A stretch of 64,000 nt of DNA from Cyanobacteriota bacterium (GCA_019752015.1 JAIEMQ010000051.1:1-64000), one strand, 5' to 3'; shown: positions 26,079 through 35,783, counted from the stretch's first letter. The notes: generated from the sequence alone by a model not told the origin. Made by a program: numbers and translations.

Positions 26079-28199
26079 TCAGTGTCTCTGCGTTTCTGTG
26101 GCTGCCTTGTTCTTCAATCGGCGATTGAAGAAGTCCGCTGTCGCCTTGAAGCCGCGCACCCAGTTCTGGTGCCGCAGGAAGTCGTGCACTTCATCGGGGA
26201 ACACCAGTTGCTCGACTTCGACGTTCCGCTTGCGCAGCGCGGTGATCAGGTTGATCGATTCGATGAACGACACGTTGCGGTCGTCATCGCCGTGGATCAA
26301 CAACACCGGCGATTTCCAGGTATCGACGCTGGCCATCGGTGACGAGGCGAACGCGCGCCGTGAGAAATCGGGATCATCCAGCACGTTGTAGTCGGGCACG
26401 AACGTCCTGATGCCCTGGTTCCAGTCGTGCACGCCGTGGAAGTCGACGCCGGCAGCGAACAGGTCCGATGCGCGTGACAGTCCCATCGCGGTCAGGTAAC
26501 CGCCATACGATCCGCCCCACAAGCCGATCCGCGCCGGATCGACGCCGGCGCGATTCTTCAGATAAAGCCCGGCGCCCATCACGTCGTTGAACTCCGCGCC
26601 GCCCGATGCGCCGTAATTGAGCGCCTCGCGGAACTCCATGCCGTAGCCGATGCCGCTGCGATAGTTCACCGACAGCACGATGTAGCCCTGGCTCGCCAGC
26701 CACTGATTCATCGCGTACGAATTCCGGTAGTAATACATGTAGTGCCAGTTGAGCAGCATCTGGCGGCGTGATCCGCCATGGAAGAACAGCAGCGCCGGCC
26801 GCTTCTCGCCGGGCTTCACATCCTTCGGCATGAAGAGCTGCGCGTGGATCGGCATGCCGTCGGTCGCGCTCAGGATCACCTGCTGCGGAGTGACCAGCGC
26901 CGTGGGAGTGAATCCGGGCGGCAGCGTGTTCTCGAGCAGCGAGTGGCCAACGCCGTTGGCGCCGATCACCAGCACGTGCGGCGGCGTGTTCGCATCGGCG
27001 TGCAGCATTACCGTGGCGCCGTCGCTCGTCATTGACGGCTGCCATTCGCTGCCCTTCGACATGTTCAGCGCCGCAGGCTTCGCCGATCCGTCGACCGGCA
27101 CCGTCCAGACATGACGGCGATCGATGTCGTCCTGGTTCGAGTTGTAAATCATCTTCGCGCCGTTCGACGCGATGTTCACGTATTCGACTTCGAAGTTGCC
27201 CGGCGTCAGCAGCGTTGCCTTCCCGCCGCCGGCGGGAATCGAATAGAGATGTAGCCAGCCGTCTTGCTCCCAGGGAAAGACGAGCCGATCGCCCGCGCCC
27301 CAATGCAGCTGGCTGTCGGCAACGACCGCCTGGAAAGCGCTGCCGGATCCGGCATCGGCCTTCCACACTTCTTTCGCTGTACCGGTCTTCACGTCGGCGA
27401 CCCTGATCGCCCACGGCTCGTCGGCTTCACGGCGCGGTGAAAACATCCGCGCCCGCGGCGCGGCGAACTGCCGGATCCACGCGATGCGCGATCCGTCCGG
27501 CGACCACGTCACGTTGCCGTCGCGATCGAGCGACGGATCGATGTAGCGCAGCTCTTTCGACGCCAGCGTGAACACGCCGATGTAACTGTGTGTGCCACGG
27601 CCGCTCGTGAAGGCGAGCAGCGATCCATCCGGCGACCACGACAATCCCGAGGCGCCGCCGCGCGCGTTGACGAGTCGCGCCGCCGCGTCGTCACTGGCGA
27701 GATCAACGCTCCAGATCTGTCCGCGCGACACCCACGCCACTCGCTGGCCGCGTGGGGAGGCCACGACGCCGCTGCCGGCACCAAGACGCTTCGGAGCGCC
27801 GCCGGCGACGGGCACGGCGAACACCGCTTGATCGGTGCCGTCCTGCAATTGTGCTGGATTCGGCGACTCGCCCTGCCGATTCGCCCCATCGCCGCGCACA
27901 TAAACGATCGTCTTGCCGTCGCTCGTGAATCCCGGCTCGGTGATCCACAGGCCATCGTCACCCGTGTACGCCGTGACCGCCCGCCACTGGTAATCGGGGC
28001 CTTGTGCCGTGAGGATGTTGTGCACGCCGGAGTTGCTCGACACCCACGCAATCGCGCCACCCGTAGGCGCGGCCACGAGATCGGTCGGGAATGGCGTCGC
28101 CATCAGCGTATCGATCGACAACGCCTGGCGCGCCTCCGGCATCGCGGTGATGACGGCGACGACGGCGATGCTGAGAACGAGGCGGGTAATAGTCTTCAT
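26079..28199 (-). CDS. Secreted prolyl oligopeptidase-family (S9) peptidase
   Basis: A signal peptide (residues 1-24), an N-terminal TolB-like beta-propeller (WSPDGSLLAFTSGRG and similar blades, residues ~40-400), and a C-terminal alpha/beta hydrolase with GGSYGGYLTAMG (Ser), HGDDDRNVSF (Asp) and DEVHDFLRHQN (His). Dipeptidyl-peptidase/acylaminoacyl-peptidase type; periplasmic peptide degradation. 706 residues. The last residues (ATETQRH) come from the adjoining CACAGAAAC-word repeat. Confidence 0.92.
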   Translation of the reverse strand: MKTITRLVLSIAVVAVITAMPEARQALSIDTLMATPFPTDLVAAPTGGAIAWVSSNSGVHNILTAQGPDYQWRAVTAYTGDDGLWITEPGFTSDGKTIVYVRGDGANRQGESPNPAQLQDGTDQAVFAVPVAGGAPKRLGAGSGVVASPRGQRVAWVSRGQIWSVDLASDDAAARLVNARGGASGLSWSPDGSLLAFTSGRGTHSYIGVFTLASKELRYIDPSLDRDGNVTWSPDGSRIAWIRQFAAPRARMFSPRREADEPWAIRVADVKTGTAKEVWKADAGSGSAFQAVVADSQLHWGAGDRLVFPWEQDGWLHLYSIPAGGGKATLLTPGNFEVEYVNIASNGAKMIYNSNQDDIDRRHVWTVPVDGSAKPAALNMSKGSEWQPSMTSDGATVMLHADANTPPHVLVIGANGVGHSLLENTLPPGFTPTALVTPQQVILSATDGMPIHAQLFMPKDVKPGEKRPALLFFHGGSRRQMLLNWHYMYYYRNSYAMNQWLASQGYIVLSVNYRSGIGYGMEFREALNYGASGGAEFNDVMGAGLYLKNRAGVDPARIGLWGGSYGGYLTAMGLSRASDLFAAGVDFHGVHDWNQGIRTFVPDYNVLDDPDFSRRAFASSPMASVDTWKSPVLLIHGDDDRNVSFIESINLITALRKRNVEVEQLVFPDEVHDFLRHQNWVRGFKATADFFNRRLKNKAATETQRH

Positions 28200-28248
28200 A
28201 GTGGCCGCATGTTAACCCACCCGCCCGCCCCGCGAGCGCTTCTTGGGG

Positions 28249-28469
28249 ATCCACCGATTAACACAGATTCACACCGATACGAGTTCGCCGGGCGCCGGGC
28301 TTCGCCCGGCGCGACGAGCGATGGATCACGACGTGAAAATGAGTCCGCGAACGTCAAGAAAGACTCATTTTCGCGTCGTGATCCATCGCTCTGAGGCGCG
28401 TAGCGCCGCCGGCGAACTGCGTTTTGTTCACGCGCGCGCATCTGTGTAATCTGTGAAATCTGTGGATAG
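28249..28469. repeat. 220-bp nested inverted-repeat element
   Basis: This fills the 321-base gap between the divergent S9 peptidase and amidase genes. Outer arms are 9-bp words (ATCCACCGATTAACACAGAT... against ...ATCTGTGTAATCTGTGAAAT). Middle arms are CGCCGG-type palindromes. The core is a 29-bp inverted repeat (28317-28345 and 28362-28390) with one mismatch and a 16-base loop. No gene is seen inside it. Confidence 0.85.
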
Positions 28470-28520
28470 TCTTCTCCGCGTCTCAGCGTCTCTGCGGCGG
28501 ATGCGATAGAGTTCAGCTCC

Positions 28521-30119
28521 ATGAACCCAGTAGCTCGACGCGCGACTCTGGCCGTGGCTGTTGTTCTCAGCGTCTCGACTCTTTTCGCGCAGAAGACCAT
28601 CGACCTCGACGCCGCGACGATCGCGGACGTCAATGCCGCGTACGCAAAAGGCACGCTGACGTCTGAGCGGCTGACGCAGCTCTTCCTCTCGCGCATCGAT
28701 GCCTACGATCGCAGGGGACCGATGCTGCGCGCGGTCATCACGGTGAATCCGAAGGCGCTCGAAACGGCGCGCGCGATGGATGCCGAACGTAAGACCAAGG
28801 GCCCGCGCTCGCCGCTGCACGGCATTCCGATCGTCCTCAAGGACAACATCGACACTGCTGATCTGCCCACCACCGGCGGTTCGGTGATGCTCGAAGGCTC
28901 GATCCCGCCCGACGATGCGTTCGTGGTGAAGAAGTTGAGAGAGGCCGGCGCGGTGATTGTTGCGAAGGTCAACCTCTCGGAGTTTGCCTCCGGTGCCGCG
29001 CACAGCTCGCTCGGCGGGCAGATTCTCAACCCGCACGACTTGACGCGATCGCCGGCTGGATCGTCCGGCGGCACCGGTGCATCAATCGCCGCCGCGTTTG
29101 CGATGGCGGGGCTCGGCACCGATACCGGCGGATCGGTGCGTGGCCCGTCGACGGCGAACGGCATTGCCGGCCTGAAGACGACAATGGGACTCGTCAGCCG
29201 TGACGGCGTGATTCCGCTCGCGCTCAGCTTCGACACCGTCGGTCCGATGGCGAGGAGCGTCTATGATGTCGCCGCCATGCTGAGCGTGATTGCCGGCGTC
29301 GATCCCGCGGATGCCGCCACGAAAGCGGGCCAGGGGCGGAGTGTCGCCGACTACACGCAGTCGCTCAAGACCGACGCGCTCAAGGGCGCGCGCATCGGCA
29401 TGGCCCGCGACTTCCTCGGCCAGGACGGCGACGTCGACTGGATCATGGAGGCGTCGCTCGAGGCAATGCGCAAGCAGGGCGCGACGATCGTCGACGTGCG
29501 CCTGCCGAAGTGGCTGATCGATGCGAAGGGCGAGTACTACAACGCGATTCGCTATCCCGAGTTCGTGGTGCAGATCGCCGACTACCTGAAGACGCTCGGG
29601 CCGACGTATCCGAAGACCATCACTGAGCTGATCGATCGCGCGCGCCAGGTGAATGCGCCGTCGCCCACCGGCGGCAGCCCGAATCCGGTGCGCTGGTCGT
29701 TGATGGTCCGCGAAGCCGCCAGCGGGACGCTCAACGATTATCAGTACACGTCGGTGCGCGATCACGGATTGCCGCTCGTGCGAGCCGTTCTCGAAGGCAT
29801 CCTCAAAGCCAGCAACATCGACGCGATTGCGTATCCGACGGCATCGCGCCGGCCGCAGCGCAACGACGCACCCGCGGAGCCGCCCGGCGGCGCGTCAACG
29901 AGCGGCAGCAATCTCGCCAACCTCTCGGGATTTCCGGAGATGATCGTGCCCGCCGGTTTCAGCACCGAAGATCTGCCGATCGGCATTTCGTTCCTGGGCC
30001 CGGCGTTCAGCGAACCACGACTGCTCGCGATCGGCTACGCGTTCGAGCAGGCGACGAAAGCGCGGCGGCTGCCGGTGCACACGCCGCTGCGCGCTGGAGA
30101 ATCGATCGCGGTGCCGTAG
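28521..30119 (+). CDS. Secreted amidase (amidase signature family)
   Basis: A signal peptide (residues 1-24, ending LFAQ) precedes the amidase-signature fold: LKDNIDTADLPTTGGS (catalytic Lys), then the Gly/Ser-rich AGSSGGTGASIAAAFAM and GTDTGGSVRGPSTANG holding the Ser-cisSer pair. 532 residues, usual length. Substrate unknown. A TAGAGT box lies eight bases before the ATG. The kinase-like gene that follows starts at the next base after the stop, so the two are cotranscribed. Confidence 0.92.
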   Translation: MNPVARRATLAVAVVLSVSTLFAQKTIDLDAATIADVNAAYAKGTLTSERLTQLFLSRIDAYDRRGPMLRAVITVNPKALETARAMDAERKTKGPRSPLHGIPIVLKDNIDTADLPTTGGSVMLEGSIPPDDAFVVKKLREAGAVIVAKVNLSEFASGAAHSSLGGQILNPHDLTRSPAGSSGGTGASIAAAFAMAGLGTDTGGSVRGPSTANGIAGLKTTMGLVSRDGVIPLALSFDTVGPMARSVYDVAAMLSVIAGVDPADAATKAGQGRSVADYTQSLKTDALKGARIGMARDFLGQDGDVDWIMEASLEAMRKQGATIVDVRLPKWLIDAKGEYYNAIRYPEFVVQIADYLKTLGPTYPKTITELIDRARQVNAPSPTGGSPNPVRWSLMVREAASGTLNDYQYTSVRDHGLPLVRAVLEGILKASNIDAIAYPTASRRPQRNDAPAEPPGGASTSGSNLANLSGFPEMIVPAGFSTEDLPIGISFLGPAFSEPRLLAIGYAFEQATKARRLPVHTPLRAGESIAVP

Positions 30120-31196
30120 ATGAGCAACGCGGCTCTCGGCCAGACCACCGGCGTCCGCGCCGGGCATGAGATCGACGTCGCTAGGCTCGAGCGATACCTG
30201 GCTGCGCATCTTCCCGGCTTCAACCTGTCTCGCCGAAGCCCGCACGGCGAAGGCGGAATTCGTCAGTTCGAGGGCGGCCAGTCGAACCCGACCTACGTTC
30301 TCGAAACCGCGGATCGCCGCTACGTCCTGCGCAAGAAGCCGCCAGGCAAGCTGCTGCCGTCCGCGCACGCCGTCGATCGTGAGTATCGAGTGATGAAAGC
30401 GCTGGCCGGCACCACGGTGCCGGTGCCGCCCGCGCTGCTGATGTGTGATGACGCGAGCGTGATCGGCACGCCGTTCTTCATCATGGGCTGTGTCGATGGA
30501 CGCGTCTTTCGCCAGCCGCATCTGCCCGGCGTTTCCGCCGCCGATCGCGCCGCGATGTATGCCGACATGGCCGACGTGCTGGCGCGGCTGCACGGTGTCG
30601 ACGTCGCGGCGATCGGCCTCGCTGACTACGGCAAGCCCGGCAACTACTACGCCCGGCAGATCGGCAGGTGGAGCCAGCAGTACGTCGCCGCCAGGACCGA
30701 TGAGATTGTGTCGATGGATCGATTGATGGAGTGGCTGCCCGCGCACGTTCCGCCGGGGGATGACACGGCGATCGTTCACGGCGACTATCGCATCGAGAAC
30801 CTGATCTTTCATCCCACCGAGCCCCGCGTTGTGGCGATCGTCGACTGGGAGCTCGCCACGCTCGGCCATCCGCTCGCCGATCTCGCGTACAACTGTTTGA
30901 CGTACCACTTGCCGGCCGAAGCGCTGGGGCTGGTTGAGGCGACGGATGACGATCGATCCGGAATGCCGGACGAAGCCGCATATGTTGCGATCTACTGCGA
31001 GCGTTCGGGGCGATCGAGCATCCCGCACTGGAATTTCTATCTCGCTTTTTCGATGTTCAGGCTCGCGAGCATTCTACAAGGCGTGTATGCGCGCGGCCTT
31101 CAAGGCAATGCGGCGTCGAGTTTCGCATTGCAGCGCGGCGCCGCCGCGCGCCTGATTGCCGATCGCGCCTGGCAGCTCGTCAACGATCCCAGTTGA
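30120..31196 (+). CDS. APH-family kinase (ACAD10/11 N-terminal-like)
   Basis: Aminoglycoside-phosphotransferase-fold kinase: SNPTYVLETADRRYVLRKKP near the ATP site, IVHGDYRIENLIFHP (catalytic Asp and Asn) and AIVDWELATLGHPLADLAYN (metal Asp). It is the subgroup related to the kinase half of human ACAD10/11 and to LvaA of Pseudomonas, which phosphorylate 4-hydroxyacyl-CoA. 358 residues. Its likely partner dehydrogenase lies 1.1 kb downstream on the other strand, beyond a toxin-antitoxin pair. Its 3' end overlaps the toxin 3' end by 17 bases. Confidence 0.85.
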   Translation: MSNAALGQTTGVRAGHEIDVARLERYLAAHLPGFNLSRRSPHGEGGIRQFEGGQSNPTYVLETADRRYVLRKKPPGKLLPSAHAVDREYRVMKALAGTTVPVPPALLMCDDASVIGTPFFIMGCVDGRVFRQPHLPGVSAADRAAMYADMADVLARLHGVDVAAIGLADYGKPGNYYARQIGRWSQQYVAARTDEIVSMDRLMEWLPAHVPPGDDTAIVHGDYRIENLIFHPTEPRVVAIVDWELATLGHPLADLAYNCLTYHLPAEALGLVEATDDDRSGMPDEAAYVAIYCERSGRSSIPHWNFYLAFSMFRLASILQGVYARGLQGNAASSFALQRGAAARLIADRAWQLVNDPS

Positions 31197-31935
31197 GCGC
31201 GGCGATCCGTGGATCGCGCGAGAAGGCATTGCGATCGAAGGCGAGCCGCTGTTCCGGCAAATCGCCAATCGCGCGCACGCCCATGCTTCCCAGGTGCACG
31301 CGCCACACGTGCCGTTCCAGCGGAGCGGCCGACGCAAACGCCGCACAGGACAGCAGCGCGATGTTCAGCCCGTCGACGCGCGCTGATTGATAGCGCAGCA
31401 CTTGCGCCTCCGCGGCACGTGCCGCATCCGCAAGATCGTGGCAGTGCGAGTAGTCAATTGGATCAAGCCACTTCTTCTCGCCGCGATCGAGAGGCGGCCG
31501 CGTCAGATCGAGACCCTTGCGCGTCGCATACGCGACGACGAACGACGTGTATTCGGCGGCGTTGGCCGGCCACGGCGTGGCGGGCGACTCGGAGAAAAAC
31601 AACAAGCGTCGAAAGGCGAGCTCGGCCACGGCGGTCGCCTGCTCCTGCGATCCGTAGAAGACGCCGGCGCTCAGGCAGGGCCGGCGAAATCGTGATCCGG
31701 CAGGGTACAGCGCGCCGTATCGGAATGGCGTGAACAACAGGTAATGCAGGTGACGGCACTCGGCAGGAATCGACGGCTTGCTCTCGTCGAGGATGTGTTC
31801 GAGCAGCGCCTGTTCTTCGAGCGTGTCCACGAGCGCCATGGTCGACACCACGTGCTGCGCTTCGACCACGCGCCAGCACCGGCCCGACAGGCGCCGGGTG
31901 TTAGCCGAGAGCGCGGCGGGCGTCCAGGTAGGCAA
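31180..31935 (-). CDS. RES-domain toxin (NAD-degrading type)
   Basis: RES family: AECRHLHYLLFTPFRYG, SRFRRPCLSAGVFYGSQEQATAVAELAFRRLLFF, and LDLTRPPLDRGEKKWLDPIDYSHCHDLAD. Relatives such as MbcT degrade NAD+. The Arg, Tyr and Glu/Ser positions of the RES motif look intact. It starts (TTG 31935) inside the antitoxin 3' end, overlapping by 35 bases, the usual order for Xre-RES modules. 251 residues. Confidence 0.88.
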   Translation of the reverse strand: MPTWTPAALSANTRRLSGRCWRVVEAQHVVSTMALVDTLEEQALLEHILDESKPSIPAECRHLHYLLFTPFRYGALYPAGSRFRRPCLSAGVFYGSQEQATAVAELAFRRLLFFSESPATPWPANAAEYTSFVVAYATRKGLDLTRPPLDRGEKKWLDPIDYSHCHDLADAARAAEAQVLRYQSARVDGLNIALLSCAAFASAAPLERHVWRVHLGSMGVRAIGDLPEQRLAFDRNAFSRDPRIAALNWDR

Positions 31936-32302
31936 CGACGTTCACCAGGCCGGCTACCGATTCGATCATCGCAATCGGCTTCGCCCCGAGGGCGGTGTTG
32001 TCGTTCCTCAGCCACGATCGCGCGACCGTGGTGTCGCCGCCGGCAATGCCGTCGAGCGATCGAAAGAGGCGCAGGAACAGGACCGCCAACTCGAACGGTT
32101 TCGATCCGGCATCGAGCTGATACGAACCCGCCCCCATGCGCGACACGGTGGCTTCTGAAAGTCCGAGCACGCCGGCCAGCACGCGATTCGAGAGCTCGAG
32201 CCGTTCAGCGGCCCGCTTGACGGCCTTGGTCACCGTGTTGGGTGCGAGGGCGGGCGCTGGCTGGGCGGTTTCCGCCGGCTGGCGCGGCTCGCGGGGCATC
32301 AT
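31901..32302 (-). CDS. Xre/MbcA/ParS-like antitoxin for the RES toxin
   Basis: About 133 residues. An N-terminal Xre-type helix-turn-helix (KRAAERLELSNRVLAGVLGLSEATVSRMGAG, residues ~25-55) and the C-terminal DUF2384 toxin-binding region (RLFRSLDGIAGGD, SWLRNDNTALGAKPIAMI, NVVAYLDARRA). The start is the ATGATG at 32302/32299, after a good promoter at 32341-32313. Probably binds its own promoter together with the toxin. Confidence 0.88.
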   Translation of the reverse strand: MMPREPRQPAETAQPAPALAPNTVTKAVKRAAERLELSNRVLAGVLGLSEATVSRMGAGSYQLDAGSKPFELAVLFLRLFRSLDGIAGGDTTVARSWLRNDNTALGAKPIAMIESVAGLVNVVAYLDARRALG

Positions 32303-32312
32303 TTCACCAGAA

Positions 32313-32341
32313 AGTTTATCATTATCTTCGTTCCCTGGCAA
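32313..32341 (-). promoter_or_regulatory. Promoter of the Xre-RES module
   Basis: On the minus strand TTGCCA (32341-32336), a 17-base spacer and TAAACT (32318-32313) precede the antitoxin ATG by ten bases. It lies partly within the last codons of the acyl-CoA dehydrogenase gene. Confidence 0.6.
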
Positions 32342-33566
32342 GACCGCCTGGGGCGCCCAGCTCCAGTTTGGCGATCGCCTCCAGGTGCACTTCGTCCGGC
32401 CCGTCGGCGAGACGCAGCGTCCGTGATGCCGCCCACGCATACGCGAGGAACGTGTCCTGGCTGACGCCCGCCGCGCCGTGCGCCTGGATCGCGCGATCGA
32501 CGACGCGCAGCGCCACGTTTGGCGCCACCACCTTGATCATCGCGATCGCCGAGCGGGCAGCCTTGTTGCCGACAGTGTCCATCAGGTGCGCCGCATGCAT
32601 CGTCAACAGCCGCGCCTGGTCGATCTCGATGCGCGACTCGGCGATGTCGCGGCGGATCGTGCCCTGCTCCGCGAGCGTCTTGCCGAATGCCACGCGCTCG
32701 CCGACGCGCTTCTTCATCATTTCGAGCGCGCGCTCGGCGACGCCGATCAGGCGCATGCAATGGTGGATGCGGCCGGGACCGAGGCGGCCTTGCGCGATCT
32801 CGAAGCCGCGGCCTTCGCCGAGCAGCATGTTGTCGGCCGGCACGCGAACGTCGTTGAAGGTGATCTCGGCATGGCCATGCGGCGAGTCGTCGTAGCCGAA
32901 CACCTGCATCATGCGCTTGATCTCGACGCCCTTCGTCTGCATCGGCACCAGGATCATCGACTGGCGCTTGTGAGGTTCCGCGTCAGGATTGCTGAGGCCC
33001 ATGAATATCGAAATCTCACATCGCGGATCACCGGCGCCGGAGATCCACCACTTGCGGCCGTTCAGCACGTAGTCGTTGCCATCGCGGACGATCGTCGATC
33101 GGATGTTGGTCGCGTCGGATGACGCAACTTCGGGCTCGGTCATCGCGAAGCACGATCGGATCCTGCCGTCGAGCAGCGGAGTGAGCCAGCGATCCTGCTG
33201 CGCCTTCGTGCCATAGCGCGACAACACTTCCATGTTGCCGGTGTCCGGCGCGGAGCAGTTGAACACCTCCGGCGCCCACGGCACTCGACCCATCACTTCG
33301 CACAGCGGCGCATATTCGAGGTTCGTGAGCCCGGCGCCGCGCTCGCTCTCCGGCAGGAACAGATTCCACAGTTTTTCCGCGCGTGCTTTCGCCTTCAGCT
33401 CGTCGAGAATCGCCGGCACTTGCCAGCGTGATTCCTCCCACGCCTGCCGGTACTTCGCTTCGTTCGGATAGATGTGGCTGTCGAAAAACGCGGCCAGCTG
33501 CTCGCGCAGTTGCTGCGATCGTGCTGATGGCTCGAGCAGGCTAGGATGCAATCGTCCGTCCACCAT
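32322..33566 (-). CDS. Acyl-CoA dehydrogenase, ACAD11-like
   Basis: FAD-dependent dehydrogenase fold: [35 protein letters not shown] (FAD/substrate), [14 protein letters not shown], and the C-terminal [19 protein letters not shown]. The [10 protein letters not shown] and DAHG-like [12 protein letters not shown] regions match the ACAD10/11 branch that acts on phosphorylated 4-hydroxyacyl-CoA. The start is uncertain because the frame begins inside the SDR gene; ATG at 33566 overlaps that gene by 26 bases. About 414 residues. Confidence 0.88.
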   Translation of the reverse strand: MVDGRLHPSLLEPSARSQQLREQLAAFFDSHIYPNEAKYRQAWEESRWQVPAILDELKAKARAEKLWNLFLPESERGAGLTNLEYAPLCEVMGRVPWAPEVFNCSAPDTGNMEVLSRYGTKAQQDRWLTPLLDGRIRSCFAMTEPEVASSDATNIRSTIVRDGNDYVLNGRKWWISGAGDPRCEISIFMGLSNPDAEPHKRQSMILVPMQTKGVEIKRMMQVFGYDDSPHGHAEITFNDVRVPADNMLLGEGRGFEIAQGRLGPGRIHHCMRLIGVAERALEMMKKRVGERVAFGKTLAEQGTIRRDIAESRIEIDQARLLTMHAAHLMDTVGNKAARSAIAMIKVVAPNVALRVVDRAIQAHGAAGVSQDTFLAYAWAASRTLRLADGPDEVHLEAIAKLELGAPGGLARERR

Positions 33567-34317
33567 CGACAACGATCGTTTGACCGGTGATGTAGCTGGC
33601 CGCATCGGACGCCAGAAATACGGCGACGCCCTTCAACTCACCGGCTTCACCAACGCGCGGGATCGGGCTCGTCGCCTTGATCTGCGGCTCCGCTTTTTCG
33701 ATTGCGGGATCGGCGAGCCGCGAGTGGAAATATCCCGGCGCGATCGCGTTGACGCGAATGCCGTTCCGCGCCCACGTGGCCGCCAGCTCGCGCGTCAGTC
33801 CAACGATGCCCGCTTTGCTTGCAGCGTAGCCTGCCCAATGCGAAGTGCTGACCGAACCGACCATGCCCGCGATCGATGCAATGTTGATGATGCATCCCGA
33901 TCCGGCCTTCAGCATTTCCTTGCCCGCCGACTGTGAAAAGAGAAACGTTCCCGTCAGATTGACGTCGAGGACCTTCTGCCACTTGTCGAGCGGCATCTTC
34001 TCTGGCTCCGCGGCCCACGCAATGCCGGCGTTGTTAATCAGGATGTCGATCTTCCCGTACGTCTCCATTGTCGAGTCGACGACGTCCTGGACTTCGCGGG
34101 GTTCGGACACATCGCAGATCATCCCCGCGACCTTGAAGGCCCGGGCGCGGAAGTTCTCCATCGTCGGTCCGAGCCACTCCTGCCGCCGCGCGCAGATCAT
34201 CAGCTTGCAGCCGGCCTCAGCCAGCCCTTCCGCCATCTCCTCGCCGAGTCCGCGCGATCCGCCGGTGACGATCGCCACGCGATCCGTCAGGTCGTAAAGC
34301 TCTCTCAGTGTGCGCAT
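33541..34317 (-). CDS. Short-chain dehydrogenase/reductase
   Basis: Classical [19 protein letters not shown] (NAD(P) loop), [12 protein letters not shown], catalytic Ser in [24 protein letters not shown] (Tyr-x-x-x-Lys) and the C-terminal [20 protein letters not shown]. 258 residues from ATG 34317; a GTG at 34374 would add 19 residues directly after the upstream stop. Cotranscribed with the acyl-CoA dehydrogenase, so it may be the hydroxyacyl-CoA oxidoreductase of the same pathway. Confidence 0.9.
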   Translation of the reverse strand: MRTLRELYDLTDRVAIVTGGSRGLGEEMAEGLAEAGCKLMICARRQEWLGPTMENFRARAFKVAGMICDVSEPREVQDVVDSTMETYGKIDILINNAGIAWAAEPEKMPLDKWQKVLDVNLTGTFLFSQSAGKEMLKAGSGCIINIASIAGMVGSVSTSHWAGYAASKAGIVGLTRELAATWARNGIRVNAIAPGYFHSRLADPAIEKAEPQIKATSPIPRVGEAGELKGVAVFLASDAASYITGQTIVVDGGRTIAS

Positions 34318-34374
34318 TCGATTTGTAACCGGGACTGACACCTTAACATGGGTTTTTGTTGCAATTTCTGCCAC

Positions 34375-35769
34375 TCACCGAGGCAGCGCGGTGAGCACGC
34401 GGCTGACGATCTCGCTGAAGTAACCGTCAGAGCCGCGCGGACTCGGGCCGAGACGGACGACAACCGCATCGCGCGACGGAATCACCATGGTGTATTGGCC
34501 CATGTGACCTGATGCGCGGATTGCGTCTTCCGGCACGCCCTTCCACTGCCCGCCGCGATTCAGCCACCACAAGCCGCCGTAGCCTTTGTTCGTGTCCGCG
34601 GGCGCCGGCGTCGAGATGAACTCGAGCCAGTCATCGGGAAGAATGCGCTGCCCCTGCCACAGCCCATCCTGCAGATGCAGCATGCCGAAGCGCGCCCAGT
34701 CGCGCGCCGCGCCGTAGTCGAATCCCGTCATGATGAAGTTGCCCCACGCGTCCGTCTCGAGGACGAAGTTGCGCGCGCCAATCTTGTCGAACAACGCGCG
34801 CTGCGGGAACAAGAGGTAGTTCTCGCCCCTGGCTTCGACGGCTTCCTTGACGATGCGGCCGAGCGTGAGTGGATCGCTGTTGCGATACCGGTATCGCGTG
34901 TTCGGCGCGATCTCCTGCGGCTGATTGACGGCGTGTTCGAACACGTTGAGGCCGTCGAAATAGATCCGCATGTGCTTGTTGTCTTTCGTGAACGAGTCGG
35001 GTCCATTCAGTCCGAGATTCGCGAAGTCGAGACCGCTGCTCATGCGGAGCAGATCGCGCACGCGGATCTGACCGCGCGGATCCTCCTTGCTCTGATGCCA
35101 TTCCTTGATCGGCGCGTAATCGTCCACCTTCACCTGGCCGCGCTGCACGATGATGCCGACCAGCGCCGCGGTGATGCTCTTGCCCGCGGACCAGCTGATT
35201 TGCGGCGTGTCCTTCGTCCAGCCCGGCGCGTAGCGCTCGCCGGCGATCTTGCCGTGATGCACGACGACAATGGCGCGGGTGTTGTGTTCCTTCTGCGCGA
35301 AGCCCCAGTCGAGCGCGGCCTCGACGCCGGCGTTTGGTGGCGCGGTCGCGTTCATGTCGCCCATCGGCCACGCCGTCGTCGCCGCGTCGGGAAGATTGCG
35401 TGATACCGCGATCGGCTGGTAGTGAAGCTCGGTTTTGCCGCGCGGCATGATCGTGCAGCCTTGATCGCCGTTAAATCGCGCCATCCGTGCGGGGATGCCG
35501 GGGCCTCGCACCGTCACCGTTTTCTTCGCATCGTCCACGGTGTAGGCGAAGCTCTTGTCCCAGCTGAAATCCCGGAACGGCGCAATGTCCTGCGCGATGA
35601 TTTCGTCGGCGGTGCGCCTGGTCACGCGTCCGACCACCCATAGGCCCGAGCAAATGTGATGCGCGCCGATCGCCGCGCGTGATTCCAGGCCGTAGTTCGC
35701 GTCTTGCGCGGCCGCGGGCGCCGGGGCCAGCGCTCCAACGAGCGCCAGCGTGGTCAGCAATGTCTTCAT
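34375..35769 (-). CDS. Secreted serine hydrolase (beta-lactamase class C-like)
   Basis: A signal peptide (residues 1-22, ending APAAAQ) precedes a penicillin-binding/class C beta-lactamase-like domain: ISWSAGKSITAALVG carries the SxxK motif and YRYRNSDPLTLGRIV the YxN motif. 464 residues. Likely an esterase or D-aminopeptidase acting in the periplasm. GGAGG stands six bases before the ATG at 35769. It is divergent from ispDF with 33 bases between the starts. Confidence 0.85.
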   Translation of the reverse strand: MKTLLTTLALVGALAPAPAAAQDANYGLESRAAIGAHHICSGLWVVGRVTRRTADEIIAQDIAPFRDFSWDKSFAYTVDDAKKTVTVRGPGIPARMARFNGDQGCTIMPRGKTELHYQPIAVSRNLPDAATTAWPMGDMNATAPPNAGVEAALDWGFAQKEHNTRAIVVVHHGKIAGERYAPGWTKDTPQISWSAGKSITAALVGIIVQRGQVKVDDYAPIKEWHQSKEDPRGQIRVRDLLRMSSGLDFANLGLNGPDSFTKDNKHMRIYFDGLNVFEHAVNQPQEIAPNTRYRYRNSDPLTLGRIVKEAVEARGENYLLFPQRALFDKIGARNFVLETDAWGNFIMTGFDYGAARDWARFGMLHLQDGLWQGQRILPDDWLEFISTPAPADTNKGYGGLWWLNRGGQWKGVPEDAIRASGHMGQYTMVIPSRDAVVVRLGPSPRGSDGYFSEIVSRVLTALPR

Positions 35770-35783
35770 AACCGCCCTCCGAG

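Noticed and set aside
26079-26110. A distinct motif ATETQRH at the S9 peptidase C-terminus
   Set aside because: It is the translated edge of the adjoining CACAGAAAC word repeat, not a functional motif.
28230-28500. Small open frames in the 28.2-28.5 kb gap
   Set aside because: They are built from translated repeat words (PQISQITQ-type) and lack start signals.
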